From: Kofleriaceae bacterium
Lineage (GTDB): Bacteria > Myxococcota_A > Polyangia > Haliangiales > Haliangiaceae
Direction of reading: 5' to 3'
Assembly: GCA_018057825.1 (NCBI GenBank)
Contig: JAGPCY010000023.1
Location: 1-64,000 of the forward strand
Length of the DNA: 64,000 bases
Position 1 is the first letter of the stretch; every line of letters starts with the position of its first letter. This document shows, one piece after another, positions 63,872-64,000 of the stretch. The position numbers and the translations under genes were made by a program. Under the pieces are notes generated by a model. It was not told where the DNA came from, did no database searches, and saw only the letters and a list, made by a program, of their open reading frames with translations.

Positions 63872-64000
63872 ATTTCGTGGCCCAATGATGAGAGAGCTGC
63901 ACACGAACGTCAGAAACTCAGCGCGCGACCCGACCCGCGCACGGCCCGCGGCCGGCGCGATCCGGCCCCGTCGGTCGCCGTCGACGCCAGGCCATCACCC
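63872..64000. other. Right edge, no assignable gene
   Basis: An ATG at 63888 opens a frame of 37 codons to the window edge, rich in Arg and Pro. There is no Shine-Dalgarno or recognisable domain, so I do not call it a gene. Confidence 0.5.

Noticed and set aside
63888-64000. Gene starting at the right edge
   Set aside because: Only 37 codons visible, Arg/Pro-rich, no Shine-Dalgarno and no domain.

Overview
The window is very GC-rich chromosomal DNA that looks like a myxobacterium (Myxococcota), probably of the Haliangium/Kofleria side. This is an inference from gene content: type IV pilus genes pilMNOPQ, several Roadblock/LC7 (MglB-like) proteins, Ser/Thr kinases including one fused to an AAA ATPase, many lipoproteins and TPR proteins. 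No rRNA or other strong taxonomic marker is present. No tRNA, CRISPR array, transposase or phage gene was seen.

Layout. 238-5978: a forward operon for a secreted TPR protein, a PhnD-like binding protein, a STAS-like protein with two CxxC pairs, a PAS histidine kinase and a response regulator. 6247-11826 (reverse): a cell-envelope operon of a Tat-exported DUF4159 protein, a VWA/amidotransferase-like membrane protein, an unknown protein and a beta-propeller-like protein. 11899-14998: a small barrel protein, an ABC exporter pair and a lipoprotein. 15349-20285: a two-domain AAA ATPase, a lipoprotein, a FadL-type porin and another lipoprotein. 20559-24191: a reverse operon (kinase, Roadblock, OmpA-like, Roadblock-like, V4R) broken by a 1.4-kb inversion. 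24659-26797: a three-gene heme operon. 26835-30613: a P-loop ATPase and a partner with eleven near-identical 40-residue repeats. 30743-32440: relics and dispersed repeats. 32443-40222: ssb, a glycosyltransferase, a VOC protein, two paralogous VWA lipoproteins, a CDP-alcohol phosphatidyltransferase, a methyltransferase and a receiver. 40668-54381: pilMNOPQ, fused aroKB, a lipoprotein, a Roadblock protein, aroQ, accB, accC. 54596-63855: a large TPR protein, a kinase-AAA fusion, a methyltransferase and a sigma-54 activator.

Three things stand out. (1) A Ser/Thr kinase and a Roadblock gene are both cut by one inversion; flipping 22,490-23,908 back rebuilds both genes and a five-gene operon. (2) Seven arrays of degenerate hexamers (GAGNCC and relatives) lie in intergenic space, and one runs into a coding sequence. 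(3) A dispersed hairpin repeat occurs in two clusters (31.4-32.4 kb and 38.3-38.8 kb). Its hairpin stem differs between copies in a base-pair-preserving way, and two copies end as perfect terminator-like hairpins behind ssb and a VWA lipoprotein gene.

Many start codons sit 6-10 nt behind a TAnnnT-like hexamer with no ribosome binding site, which suggests widespread leaderless transcription.
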